NCBI RefSeq assembly: GCF_037975235.1
Contig: NZ_CP150241.1
Location: forward strand, 2,294,001 to 2,358,000
Length of the DNA: 64,000 nucleotides
Direction: 5' to 3'
Source of the DNA: Paenibacillus sp. FSL R5-0341
Lineage (GTDB): Bacteria; Bacillota; Bacilli; Paenibacillales; Paenibacillaceae
Numbering within the stretch: position 1 is the first letter of the stretch; every line of letters begins with the position of its first letter. A model generated the notes under the pieces. That model did no database searches. It saw nothing but the letters and a program-made list of their open reading frames with translations, and was not told the DNA's origin. This document shows positions 17,224 to 26,205 of the stretch, one piece after another. Position numbers and translations under genes: made by a program.

Positions 17224-17886
17224 ATGAAATTGCAGAAAAATGACAAGCTTCTGTTTATCGGAGATTCGATTACGGATTGTGGCCGGGAACATCCTGTAGG
17301 CGAGGGCAGTTCAGGTCTGGGCCATGGTTATGTTACGCAAGTCCATGCACTGTTGCGATCCATCTATCCGGAATTGATGTTGCGTATCCAGAATGTGGGT
17401 AATGGTGGAAATACGATTCGTGATCTGAAACAACGATGGGATCGTGATGTGCTTGACCTAAAACCGGATTGGTTGACGATCATGATCGGCATTAACGATG
17501 TGTGGCGTCAGTTTGACAACCCACTGTCAACAGAATCACATGTGTTCCTGGAAGAATACGAATCCACATTGCGTGAACTGGTGGCTTCGGTTCGACCCAA
17601 TTTGAAGGGGCTGGTACTGATGTCTCCTTATTATCTTGAGGCCAATCCGGAAGACCCGATGCGGGCAACGATGGATATTTACGGAGAAGCGGTACGCAGG
17701 GTAGCCAGCGAGTATGATGCGGTGTATGTGGATACACAGGCTGCATTTGCTCCATTTTGGGATCATTTCTATACGGCTGTGCTGACTTATGACCGGGTAC
17801 ATCCGGATGCAACAGGCCATATGGTGCTGTCCAAAGCATTCTTGGATGCGATCGGATTCGAATGGTCAGGCGGCGTCAAATCTTAA
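17224..17886 (+). CDS. SGNH-family acetylxylan esterase, Axe2-like
   Basis: A 220-residue SGNH hydrolase strongly resembling the intracellular acetylxylan esterase Axe2 of Geobacillus stearothermophilus (219 residues). It has FIGDSITDCGR with nucleophile Ser15, NVGNGGNTIRDLK with the block II Gly, IGINDVWRQ with the block III Asn, and YDRVHPDATGHM with the catalytic Asp and His. Such enzymes remove acetyl groups from xylo-oligosaccharides in the cytoplasm. ATG 17224 is chosen: AAGGAG lies 9 nt upstream, but only 3 nt before the alternative ATG 17218. It sits between an alpha/beta-hydrolase esterase and an SMP-30 lactonase. Confidence 0.85.
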   Translation: MKLQKNDKLLFIGDSITDCGREHPVGEGSSGLGHGYVTQVHALLRSIYPELMLRIQNVGNGGNTIRDLKQRWDRDVLDLKPDWLTIMIGINDVWRQFDNPLSTESHVFLEEYESTLRELVASVRPNLKGLVLMSPYYLEANPEDPMRATMDIYGEAVRRVASEYDAVYVDTQAAFAPFWDHFYTAVLTYDRVHPDATGHMVLSKAFLDAIGFEWSGGVKS

Positions 17887-17901
17887 AAAGGACGTGATGG
17901 C

Positions 17902-18783
17902 ATGAGCAACGTAACTGTAGCAGTACAAACTCCGGCATTGCTGGGCGAAGGCCCAAGCTGGGATGCGGAGAACAATCGATTATTGTGGGTAGATATTGAA
18001 AGCTTCAAGGTACATGTGTATGATCCGGTTACAGGACAGGATCAGGCTTATGATGTCGGTGAACATGTCGGCGCGGTTGTTCCGTATCGTGGTGACGAGG
18101 TTGTGGTTGCTTTACGCAGTGGATTCCATACGTATAATCTGCTTACGGGTGAGCTGCATGCCATTGAGGATCCTGAACAAGATAAGGATACCAATCGTTT
18201 TAATGATGGAAAATGTGATGCACAGGGACGCTTCTGGGCAGGCACAATGAGCTTGAATAATGAGGCCAAAGCAGGATCATTGTATTGTTTGGAACAAGGA
18301 CAACCTGTGCGCACGATGGTACAAGACGTGTCTACATCCAATGGCCTGGGATGGAGTCCGGATCGGCAGACCATGTATTACATTGATACCCCAACACGTG
18401 CTATTGACCGATTTGATTTTGATTTGGCAGCCGGGACGATACAGAATCGGACAAGCGTCATTCATATACCTGAGGAATTCGGTTTTCCGGATGGCATGAC
18501 GGTCGATGGTGAAGGCATGTTATGGGTTGCGCACTGGGGTGGAGGAAGAGTCACACGCTGGAACCCGGATACATCAGAACTGTTACAACAGATTGAAGTG
18601 CCCGCAGATCAAGTAACATCCTGCTGTTTTGGTGGACCGGAGCTTGAAGATTTGTACATTACAACAGCACGTACCGGAATAAAGGAAGAACGTCTGAAAG
18701 AGACACCAGATGCTGGCTCACTATTTGTCATCAGACCGGGGGTTAAAGGCCAGGAGACTCACGCTTATGGTAGCCAGAAATAA
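17902..18783 (+). CDS. SMP-30/gluconolactonase/LRE-family lactonase
   Basis: A 293-residue six-bladed beta-propeller of the SMP-30 (regucalcin/gluconolactonase) family. The metal site is formed by the Glu of LGEGPSWD (about residue 17), the Asn of NGLGWSPD, and the Asp of FPDGMTVDGEGMLWVA. Known members hydrolyse sugar-acid lactones such as L-arabinono- or xylonolactone; the substrate here is unproven. It starts 15 bases after the Axe2-like gene with a GGACGTGATG region upstream, and a terminator closes the operon 88 bases beyond the stop. A role in oxidative pentose or galactose catabolism fits the neighbours. Confidence 0.85.
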   Translation: MSNVTVAVQTPALLGEGPSWDAENNRLLWVDIESFKVHVYDPVTGQDQAYDVGEHVGAVVPYRGDEVVVALRSGFHTYNLLTGELHAIEDPEQDKDTNRFNDGKCDAQGRFWAGTMSLNNEAKAGSLYCLEQGQPVRTMVQDVSTSNGLGWSPDRQTMYYIDTPTRAIDRFDFDLAAGTIQNRTSVIHIPEEFGFPDGMTVDGEGMLWVAHWGGGRVTRWNPDTSELLQQIEVPADQVTSCCFGGPELEDLYITTARTGIKEERLKETPDAGSLFVIRPGVKGQETHAYGSQK

Positions 18784-18870
18784 ACGGTTGCCAGTCATGC
18801 AATGAACTTCTGCCTGGTTTGCGAGGAAAGAAACGATGATATTTTTTAAACTTTTATATGAAATGTCGAA

Positions 18871-18899
18871 AGATGCTGCTAAAACAGCATCTTTTTTGT
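18871..18899 (+). terminator. Rho-independent terminator after the lactonase gene
   Basis: A perfect 8-bp stem (AGATGCTG / CAGCATCT) with a 6-nt loop, followed by TTTTTGTT. Confidence 0.85.
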
Positions 18900-19027
18900 T
18901 GTGTAAACAAGATAAAACACTGAAAATATTTTACAAAAATAGGATTTTGGACAGAGGTGTTTGTCTTTTGCTATCGAATGTTATTTATTGAAAGATTTAT
19001 CCATATAACGACGAATGAAGATTAGTT

Positions 19028-19044
19028 TTGTAAGCGCTTAACAA
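19028..19044 (+). promoter_or_regulatory. Candidate cre-like palindrome upstream of the xyloglucanase gene
   Basis: TTGTAAGCGCTTAACAA has the cre core AAGCGCTT and near-symmetric flanks (13 of 15 against WTGNAANCGNWNNCW because of one extra A). It lies about 130 bases before the start codon. CcpA or another LacI-type repressor could bind. Confidence 0.45.
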
Positions 19045-19174
19045 AAGGACTGAAAGGGGGTGATATTTCTTGTAATCTGAATGCATGAATTCGTCTGACA
19101 CGCCATTATCAGCACGCTGAGACAGCGGGAAGACCGGAATGCAGTTACCGAGTTGAAGAGGAGGCTGAGTAAAA

Positions 19175-22100
19175 ATGAGAACGTTTATGGGGAAATTACG
19201 GATCATGAGTTTGACGGTTGCCGTGGTAACGGCTTCGCTGGGAGGACTTGTTGGAACCACAGCAGCGGCACCGAGTGAAGCTTATGAGTGGAAAAATGTA
19301 GTGACTGGTGCAGGAGGCGGATTTGTACCGGGCATTATTTTCAACGAGTCGGAAAAGGATCTGATCTATGCCCGTACAGATATCGGGGGAGCTTATCGCT
19401 GGAATGCGGCTAACGAGAGCTGGATCCCGTTAACTGATTTTGTCGGGTGGGATGACTGGAACAAAAACGGTGTAGACGCACTGGCTACGGATCCGGTTGA
19501 TCCTGATCGGGTGTATATGGCAGTCGGGACGTATACGAATTCATGGGACAAAAATAATGGCTCCATCTTGCGCTCTACGGACCGGGGAGATACATGGCAG
19601 ACCACAACACTTCCGTTCAAAGTGGGCGGCAATATGCCGGGACGTTCGATGGGAGAACGTCTGACCGTGGACCCGAACGATAACAGTATCTTGTATTTCG
19701 GTGCACGAAGTGGTCATGGACTTTGGAAGAGTACCGATTACGGTGTGACTTGGAACGAAGTAACAAGCTTCCCGAATCCGGGAAATTATGTGCAAGATCC
19801 TTCGAATGAATATACCAGTGACATCGTAGGTCTGGCATGGATTACGTTTGACAAAACAACAGGTTCGGCAGGGCAGGCAACCCAGACAATCTATGTGGGT
19901 GTTGCGGATAAAGCTCAAAGCGTATATCGCAGCACGAATGGTGGCCTGACCTGGTCAGCTATTGCTGGTCAACCTACGGGTTTTATTCCGCATCATGGTG
20001 TGCTTGATTCCAATGGAAGCCTTTATATTACGTATAGCGATGGTGTTGGACCCTATGATGGGGAGGAAGGTGACGTTTGGAAACTGAATACGTCGACAGG
20101 TGTCTGGACCAACATCAGCCCTGTGCCAAGCAGCAGCACGGATAATTATTTTGGATATGGCGGGTTGGCTGTGGATGCACAAAATCCCGGTACATTGATG
20201 GTTGCGACATTGAATTCCTGGTGGCCGGATGCCACCTTGTTCCGCAGTACAGATAGTGGAGCGACGTGGACGCGCATATGGGAATTCGACGGATATCCGA
20301 ACCGGAAATTGCGATATACACAGGATATTTCGGCAGCGCCATGGCTCACCTTTGGTATCACGCCTGCCCCGCCTGAACCATCTCCAAAACTGGGTTGGAT
20401 GATCGGTGATCTGGAGATCGATCCATTTGATTCGGATCGCATGATGTATGGAACAGGTGCTACGATCTATGGAACGAAGAACCTGACGGACTGGGATGAT
20501 GATAAAAAAATCAATATTTCAGTGATGGCGAAGGGTGTTGAGGAGATTGCCGTACTGGATCTAATCAGCCCGCCTAGTGGTGCGCATTTGTTAAGTGGAG
20601 TGGGGGATGTCTCCGGATTCCGTCATAACAATCTGAATCAGGCTCCAGCTACCATATTTACGAGCCCGAACTATTCTTCCACAGAAAGTCTGGATTTTGC
20701 AGAGTTAAGTCCGAATACGATGGTTCGCGTAGGTAAAGCAGATTATGCTGCTGATCCAAATGCGAAATCCATTGGTTTATCCAGTGATGGAGGTACCACA
20801 TGGTATAAAGCCAATGCAGAACCTGCAGGCACAACTGGAGGCGGTACTGTAGCCATCTCTGCAAATGGTAACCGATTGGTATGGAGCACGTCAGACAAAG
20901 GCGTACATTATTCGACTGGCGGTAATTCCTGGACGGCAAGTACGGGGATACCTGCACAGGCGAAAGTGATTTCGGATCGTGTAAATCCAAACAAATTCTA
21001 TGGATTTGCAGCGGGTAAAATCTATGTGAGTGTAAATGGTGGAGCTTCCTTCACTGCCTCGGCGGCTACCGGACTTCCGATCGAAGGAAATGCAGATCTG
21101 GATGCTGTTCCGGGTGTTGAAGGCGAACTGTGGTTTGCTGGCGGTAGTGAGGAAGAAGGTCCTTACGGGTTATGGCATTCCACGGATTCAGGAGCGACAT
21201 TCACGAAGCTTGCCAATGTAGAGGAAGCAGATAGTATCGGATTTGGTAAAGCTGCCCCTGGGCAAAGCGTTGTCGCGTTATACACGGTTGCACAGATCGA
21301 TGGAACACGTGGATTCTTCCGCTCCGATGACGGTGGGGCCAATTGGGTCCGGATCAACGATGATCAGCATCAGTATGCTCGTGTAACCACGATTACGGGT
21401 GATCCGCGTCTGTATGGAAGAGTATATCTCGGAACGAATGGCCGCGGAATTTTGTATGCGGACCGTGTTGGAGGTAACAATGGTGGAGGAGACGGCGGGG
21501 GTACACCAGTGACCAACTCGGTGATTACACCGGTTACAGCCGAATTTGATCGCAAAGCAGGCAATCAGGTTAATATTCCAGTCACGTTAACGCTGAACGG
21601 CAATACACTTGCATCCATTCGCAACGGGAATGCAACGCTGGTTTCGGGTACAGATTACACGTTGACAGGCAATGAGGTCGTGTTAAGTAAAAATTACCTG
21701 GCTTCACTGCCAAATGGCGCAGCGGCGCTAACCTTTCAATTCAGCGCAGGCGCTCCTGCGACCTTGAATCTGCTCATTAAAGACACGACAGCTATACCAT
21801 CTGGAACCATACGCATTGAGATGTTTAATAGCAACACTCAGGCGACGGGCAGTTCCATTAGTCCCAAATTCAAACTGACGAATACAGGGACTACAGCATT
21901 GAATCTGTCCGATGTGAAAATCAGATACTATTACACGATTAACGGGGAACAGCCTCAGAACTTCTTCGCTGACTGGGCGACTTCTGGTAGTGCGAATGTA
22001 ACAGGCACGTTCAGTGCACTCAATCCAGTACGGACAGGTGCTGACCACGTGCTTGAGATCGGCTTCACGGCTTCGGCTGGAACACTGAATGCGGGACAAA

Positions 22101-22255
22101 GCACGGAAATCCACACTCGCATCTCCAAGAGCAATTGGACCAACTATACACAAACCGATGATTACTCCTTTGCAGCTAGTCAGACTTCCTATACGGACTG
22201 GACCAAAGTTACCGGTCATATAGCGGGAAGTCTTCAGTGGGGAATCGAACCTTAA
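19175..22255 (+). CDS. Secreted GH74 xyloglucanase with X2 and CBM3 modules
   Basis: A 1026-residue multidomain enzyme. A signal peptide (residues 1 to about 32, ending TTAAA) is followed by a GH74 double seven-bladed propeller (about 38-765). The catalytic region has YARTDIGGAYRW with the probable base Asp69 and DPFDSDRMMYGTG with the probable acid. BNR-like STDxGxTW repeats recur (STDRGDTWQ, STDYGVTWN, STDSGATWT). After a Gly-rich linker comes an X2 module (about 780-865), then a family 3 cellulose-binding module (about 875-1026). GH74 enzymes cut the beta-1,4-glucan backbone of xyloglucan outside the cell, and CBM3 anchors them to cellulose. GAGGAGG lies 11 nt before the ATG. A two-component system and sugar importer follow. 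Confidence 0.92.
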   Translation: MRTFMGKLRIMSLTVAVVTASLGGLVGTTAAAPSEAYEWKNVVTGAGGGFVPGIIFNESEKDLIYARTDIGGAYRWNAANESWIPLTDFVGWDDWNKNGVDALATDPVDPDRVYMAVGTYTNSWDKNNGSILRSTDRGDTWQTTTLPFKVGGNMPGRSMGERLTVDPNDNSILYFGARSGHGLWKSTDYGVTWNEVTSFPNPGNYVQDPSNEYTSDIVGLAWITFDKTTGSAGQATQTIYVGVADKAQSVYRSTNGGLTWSAIAGQPTGFIPHHGVLDSNGSLYITYSDGVGPYDGEEGDVWKLNTSTGVWTNISPVPSSSTDNYFGYGGLAVDAQNPGTLMVATLNSWWPDATLFRSTDSGATWTRIWEFDGYPNRKLRYTQDISAAPWLTFGITPAPPEPSPKLGWMIGDLEIDPFDSDRMMYGTGATIYGTKNLTDWDDDKKINISVMAKGVEEIAVLDLISPPSGAHLLSGVGDVSGFRHNNLNQAPATIFTSPNYSSTESLDFAELSPNTMVRVGKADYAADPNAKSIGLSSDGGTTWYKANAEPAGTTGGGTVAISANGNRLVWSTSDKGVHYSTGGNSWTASTGIPAQAKVISDRVNPNKFYGFAAGKIYVSVNGGASFTASAATGLPIEGNADLDAVPGVEGELWFAGGSEEEGPYGLWHSTDSGATFTKLANVEEADSIGFGKAAPGQSVVALYTVAQIDGTRGFFRSDDGGANWVRINDDQHQYARVTTITGDPRLYGRVYLGTNGRGILYADRVGGNNGGGDGGGTPVTNSVITPVTAEFDRKAGNQVNIPVTLTLNGNTLASIRNGNATLVSGTDYTLTGNEVVLSKNYLASLPNGAAALTFQFSAGAPATLNLLIKDTTAIPSGTIRIEMFNSNTQATGSSISPKFKLTNTGTTALNLSDVKIRYYYTINGEQPQNFFADWATSGSANVTGTFSALNPVRTGADHVLEIGFTASAGTLNAGQSTEIHTRISKSNWTNYTQTDDYSFAASQTSYTDWTKVTGHIAGSLQWGIEP

Positions 22256-22285
22256 GTGTGTAATGTAACGAAATAAAGGTTTGAA

Positions 22286-22342
22286 AATAGGAGTCCTGCT
22301 TCGCCAAATGATCGAAAGGCGATTCAGGGCTTCTTATTTTGT
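22286..22342 (+). terminator. Terminator-like hairpin after the xyloglucanase gene
   Basis: A long imperfect stem of about 19 pairs, with several G-U pairs, from AATAGGAGTCCTG to CAGGGCTTCTTATT, followed by TTTTGT. It starts 31 bases after the stop codon. Confidence 0.65.
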
Positions 22343-22428
22343 CGAAATATAGTGTAAACTATAGAGAGTTACCATTGCTTAAAGGATCGTTTTAGGATAT
22401 AAAAAGATGTACAATCATTTTAAAATTA

Positions 22429-22443
22429 ATGTAACCGCTAACA
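22429..22443 (+). promoter_or_regulatory. cre site upstream of the YesN/YesM-like two-component operon
   Basis: ATGTAACCGCTAACA matches the cre consensus WTGNAANCGNWNNCW at all 15 positions. It lies just upstream of a plausible promoter whose -10 is TATAAT at 22467-22472 with a weak -35 (CTGGAA). This position would block RNA polymerase, so CcpA repression is expected. Confidence 0.6.
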
Positions 22444-22527
22444 CTGGAAGGCGTTTATAACCGATATATAATAGTTGGTATAACCTGTACAGATATAGAG
22501 GAAAGATTAGACAAGGGGGTCGCGATC

Positions 22528-24075
22528 ATGAACCGGTTGTGCAAGGTGCTGATTGTTGACGATGAGTTTCTGGTAAGACAAGGTATAAAGCACCATATGA
22601 ACTGGGAAGCTGAAGGATTTATCATTGTGGGTGAAGCTTCCAACGGTGAAGAAGGATTACAGCAGGTGAGCCTGTTAAAACCGGATATTGTGATTACCGA
22701 CATTGTCATGCCTGTCATGGATGGCGAGACTTTTGTCCGTACACTAAAAGCCAGTAATCCGCAGATTGAAGTGATTGTACTTAGCAGCTTCAGTGAATTT
22801 GAATATGTTCGTTCAACGCTCCAGCACGGGGCAGCGGATTATATATTGAAACCGAAGCTGGATACGAATGAATTATTGCAGGTCCTTCAACGCACAGCAG
22901 GTAAAATTCCAGAGTTACAGTTTGAGCCGTCACACGATGGCTGGAGACTTGGTCAACTGATGGAGAAGATGCTGTCCGGATTTACTTTGGACGAGGATAG
23001 CGAGATGCCGATGATTCGAGACACCTTTCCACACGAATCCTTTCGCTTGCTGGTGTATAAACCAATGGATGCTGAAGGGAATCCACTAAAACTGGATCAG
23101 GAAAAAATTGAATCCAGACTCCGTAGTGATCTGCCTGAAGTGGAATGTGCAATAGTTCCGGCAGAGGGCGCACTGCCTGTCATGCTTCTTAATGTCGATC
23201 CTGCGCGAGATGAATGGATGGTTGAACGCATTAAACAGCTTGCTAGTGAAAATGCAGCGGGACAAGGCAACCCTGGATGGGTGCTTAGTGACAGCTTTAC
23301 TTCATTTGAACAGATGGGTATCGTATACCGTGAACGCCTGATCAAGCTAATGGAATATCGCTTCTATTATAAGGATCGACCGATCCTTGTGTATGGTGAA
23401 CTTCCGCCGATGCATCCGGCAGGTTACCAGTTCAATGTGAATATGTTTTTGCAACATGTGAAGCGTAACCGGGTCGAAGCAGCAAGAGAGTACTTGCAGG
23501 ATCATGCGACAACACTTGGTCGGGATTATATTGCTGATGTGTTTGAGATTAAGTCATTTCTCGGTAACCTGATCTTCAACGTAACGATTACCCTCGCGGA
23601 TATGGACGTTCAGTCTGCAGGGCTTGAAGAGAGCAAATATACGTATTTTAAAAATGTGGACGGGGCTACGAGTCTAAATGAAGTCATGACTGTGCTTGAT
23701 CAGTTTATGACGGAAGTTCAGGAGTGCACTGTTGGTGCGGGTGGAAAACGAAGTGATCCGAATATGAAGATGCTGCTGGATTACATGCATGAGCACTTTG
23801 ACCAGCCGCTTGGGCTTGCTGAAGTAGCCAAACACTTTCATTTTAATCCATCGTACTTATCCAGTTATTTCTCATCTCACAAAAAAGAAGGATTCAATGA
23901 ATACCTGAATAAAATTCGGATTGAAAAAGCGGAGGAACTGCTCCGATCCGATGATGTAACAATTTCGGAGATTAGCAGTATGGTTGGTTATTCCGATCAT
24001 AGTTACTTTTGCAAAGTGTTCAAAAAATTCACCGGACTATCACCAAGCCGATACCGGCGCAAATTCTGGGCATAA
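22528..24075 (+). CDS. YesN-type response regulator (receiver plus AraC DNA-binding domain)
   Basis: A 515-residue response regulator. The receiver domain covers residues 5-120, with the acidic pair in VDDE, phosphoacceptor Asp58 in VITDIVMP, the Ser of VLSSF and the Lys of LKPK. A long middle region of about 280 residues has no motif I can name. The AraC-type double helix-turn-helix is at about 410-515 (AEVAKHFHFNPSYLSSYF; ISSMVGYSDHSYFCKVFKK). ATG 22528 lies after GGGGGTCGCG. Nineteen bases separate it from the histidine kinase gene, so the two form an operon. In this family the pair senses extracellular sugar and activates the adjacent ABC importer. Confidence 0.9.
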   Translation: MNRLCKVLIVDDEFLVRQGIKHHMNWEAEGFIIVGEASNGEEGLQQVSLLKPDIVITDIVMPVMDGETFVRTLKASNPQIEVIVLSSFSEFEYVRSTLQHGAADYILKPKLDTNELLQVLQRTAGKIPELQFEPSHDGWRLGQLMEKMLSGFTLDEDSEMPMIRDTFPHESFRLLVYKPMDAEGNPLKLDQEKIESRLRSDLPEVECAIVPAEGALPVMLLNVDPARDEWMVERIKQLASENAAGQGNPGWVLSDSFTSFEQMGIVYRERLIKLMEYRFYYKDRPILVYGELPPMHPAGYQFNVNMFLQHVKRNRVEAAREYLQDHATTLGRDYIADVFEIKSFLGNLIFNVTITLADMDVQSAGLEESKYTYFKNVDGATSLNEVMTVLDQFMTEVQECTVGAGGKRSDPNMKMLLDYMHEHFDQPLGLAEVAKHFHFNPSYLSSYFSSHKKEGFNEYLNKIRIEKAEELLRSDDVTISEISSMVGYSDHSYFCKVFKKFTGLSPSRYRRKFWA

Positions 24076-24093
24076 AGTCAGAAGGATAAGATC

Positions 24094-25863
24094 ATGAAGA
24101 AATGGATGAACCAATTATCTCGTCTCGGATTATTTCCCAAGTTGTTTCTGGTTATGGTCGTCAGTATTGTTCTCGTCTCTGCACTCATACTATGGACGAC
24201 CATTCACATGTCTACCAATCTGTTTACCGAGACGTTCAGTATCACGAACTCTAAGGTGCTTAATCAGATCAAGACGAATTTTGAATCCTTTAATGACGCA
24301 ATTGCTGCCGTATCCAACAATGTGACGCAAAGTGGAGCGATTCGAGGGTTCCTGTCCGAAGGAGATGCCGATTCCCTCACTATGGCAAAATCCTTCTATA
24401 ATATGAGGGAAACGATGGATCGGATTCAATCCATAACAGAATCCTACGAAGTCGGGATAACGATTATCGGGATTAATGGACGCAGCTATTCCACCAATCG
24501 TGCTCACCTTCAGATGTCAGTGGATGAATTGAAACAGGAGCCGATCACGATGGAAGCCGCTGAGACGCCTAGTCGTCTGATCTTTGATGATTACCAAAAC
24601 GATGAAAATGTCGGAACTCAGCAGATGATCTCTGCCACGAAGGCGTTGACAGATCGAGCCCGCAGCCGAATATATGGTACACTTTATGTCACCATGAGAG
24701 AGGATGCGTTCCGGCAGTTCTACACCAGCTTTACAAGTCGAGGCAATGACGTGGTCATTATGAACGAAAAAGGTGAGATTGTTTCTTCGAATCGTGAAGA
24801 CTGGATCGGGACAACTCAGCTGGATTTGCTGTCATATGCTCGAGAAATGAACAAAACGTCTCCGAGAAGCATCAATGCTCGTGTGATGGATCAGGATAGC
24901 GTCGTTCTATCCGAGTATTTACCGTTCTATCGGTTTTACATTGTCAATGTAGTGGATAAGGATCTGGCGATGGGTCAACTCATCGACATGAAGACGGTTG
25001 CCTTGATCTGTGCAGCTATTGTTGTGGGGGCACTCATTCTCGTGTTTCTCATCACCAGCCAGATTACCAAGTCATTGCGCAGACTTGTGAAGCAGATGTC
25101 CAACATTACGAAAAGTGATCTGGACAACTATATTCCCGTGAGCGGCAGCTACGAGAGCAGGCAGCTGGGTCATGCTTACAATTACATGCTTGATGAACTG
25201 CACGATTATGTGGATCAGTTAGTACAGACACAGCATGAACAACGTAACGCAGAGCTTGCGGCATTACAGAGTCAGATTAATCCTCACTTCTTGTACAATA
25301 CCCTTGCTTCCGTCAAAGTTTTAGTGCAACAAGGTAACAAGGACAGGGCAGCGGAGACCATTAATGCATTGATTGGATTGCTGCAAAATACGATTAGTGA
25401 TGTGAGTCAGACCGTTACAGTTGAACAAGAAGTCGAGAATTTGAAAAATTATGTCTTCATTAATCACGTCAGGTACGGAGGCCGGATTAAAGCAGCCTTC
25501 TATGTTGCTCCGGATTGTACTCACTACCATGTACCGAAGCTGGTGATTCAGCCGTTTATCGAGAACGCTTTTTTCCATGGATTTATCAAAAAAGAGACGG
25601 GTACCATTCATGTCATGGTTTCCAGAGCGGGGGAATCGCTCATCTGTGAGATCATGGACAATGGTGACGGAATTGAAGGACTCATTATGGGAGAAACATT
25701 GCCTAATCCGAAAAACAATCGTCAACTATTCAGCGGCATCGGCATTCGCAATGTGCATGATCGCATTGAGCTATTATATGGTTCACCTTACGGTGTCACC
25801 ATTATGAGCAATGTTGGTGAAGGAACGAGAGTGACCGTAACACTACCATTAATCACGAGTTGA
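24094..25863 (+). CDS. YesM-type sensor histidine kinase
   Basis: A 589-residue membrane kinase. It has one transmembrane helix at residues 13-37, an extracytoplasmic sensor of about 260 residues (Cache-like), a second helix at 302-325, a HAMP segment, and a His_kinase domain with LQSQINPHFLYNTL carrying the probable phosphoacceptor His398. The ATPase domain has the N box VIQPFIENAFFHG and the G1 box IMDNGDGI. YesM kinases are typical partners of YesN regulators and usually respond to oligosaccharides or their binding protein. The gene follows the regulator by 18 bases and is closed by a terminator. Confidence 0.9.
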   Translation: MKKWMNQLSRLGLFPKLFLVMVVSIVLVSALILWTTIHMSTNLFTETFSITNSKVLNQIKTNFESFNDAIAAVSNNVTQSGAIRGFLSEGDADSLTMAKSFYNMRETMDRIQSITESYEVGITIIGINGRSYSTNRAHLQMSVDELKQEPITMEAAETPSRLIFDDYQNDENVGTQQMISATKALTDRARSRIYGTLYVTMREDAFRQFYTSFTSRGNDVVIMNEKGEIVSSNREDWIGTTQLDLLSYAREMNKTSPRSINARVMDQDSVVLSEYLPFYRFYIVNVVDKDLAMGQLIDMKTVALICAAIVVGALILVFLITSQITKSLRRLVKQMSNITKSDLDNYIPVSGSYESRQLGHAYNYMLDELHDYVDQLVQTQHEQRNAELAALQSQINPHFLYNTLASVKVLVQQGNKDRAAETINALIGLLQNTISDVSQTVTVEQEVENLKNYVFINHVRYGGRIKAAFYVAPDCTHYHVPKLVIQPFIENAFFHGFIKKETGTIHVMVSRAGESLICEIMDNGDGIEGLIMGETLPNPKNNRQLFSGIGIRNVHDRIELLYGSPYGVTIMSNVGEGTRVTVTLPLITS

Positions 25864-25901
25864 GTTGAAATCTAATCCAACTAAATACACCCGAAAATGA
25901 G

Positions 25902-25940
25902 ATCCCTCGCTTCTGTATTTCTACGGAGACGGGGGATTTT
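25902..25940 (+). terminator. Terminator after the histidine kinase gene
   Basis: An imperfect stem pairing ATCCCTCGCTTCTGT with ACGGAGACGGGGGAT (several G-U pairs), loop ATTTCT, then TTTTC. It lies 38 bases after the stop. Confidence 0.65.
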
Positions 25941-26032
25941 CACGTGTCAGAGGTAAAGTGAAAATACATATTTGTACTATTTCAAGATCAAGAAAATACA
26001 AAATCAAAAGAAATTACAAAAAACCAAATTTA

Positions 26033-26047
26033 ATGCAAACGGTTTCT
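26033..26047 (+). promoter_or_regulatory. cre site 1 upstream of the ABC transporter operon
   Basis: ATGCAAACGGTTTCT matches the cre consensus WTGNAANCGNWNNCW at all 15 positions, 159 bases before the proposed start of the binding-protein gene. Confidence 0.6.
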
Positions 26048-26140
26048 GTAAAGGTTTTCATTGTGGCAATAAGATGACAAATCCGTACAAAATTATTACT
26101 AACGAATGGAGATATGGGAATGATAAGATGAATACATCGA

Positions 26141-26155
26141 AAGCAACCGCTTTCA
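26141..26155 (+). promoter_or_regulatory. cre site 2 upstream of the ABC transporter operon
   Basis: AAGCAACCGCTTTCA matches the cre consensus at 14 of 15 positions and lies within the 6-bp inverted repeat GAAAGC-AACC-GCTTTC. It is 51 bases before the start codon, where CcpA could act as a roadblock. Confidence 0.45.
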
Positions 26156-26205
26156 GAAAACGTAAACAAATTACACACAAAGAGGTTGAAGGGGAGTTGA
26201 ATGTT

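Larger units (their letters stand above)
18784..19174 (+). other. Intergenic region upstream of the xyloglucanase gene
   Basis: A 391-bp stretch without a gene. It holds the terminator of the esterase operon (18871-18899), an AT-rich promoter region, a cre-like palindrome at 19028-19044 and a long untranslated leader of up to about 130 bases. No -35/-10 pair stands out. Confidence 0.6.
25864..26205 (+). other. Intergenic region upstream of the sugar ABC operon
   Basis: A 342-bp stretch holding the kinase-gene terminator and two cre-like motifs. The first part of it could be read as an in-frame extension of the binding-protein gene, but that would bury the signal peptide, so it is taken as untranslated. 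No clear -35/-10 pair was found. Confidence 0.55.

Noticed and set aside
25972..26205. N-terminal extension of the sugar-binding lipoprotein
   Set aside because: It would place 78 residues before the lipoprotein signal and cross two cre sites; the TTG at 26206 with GGGGAG fits better.
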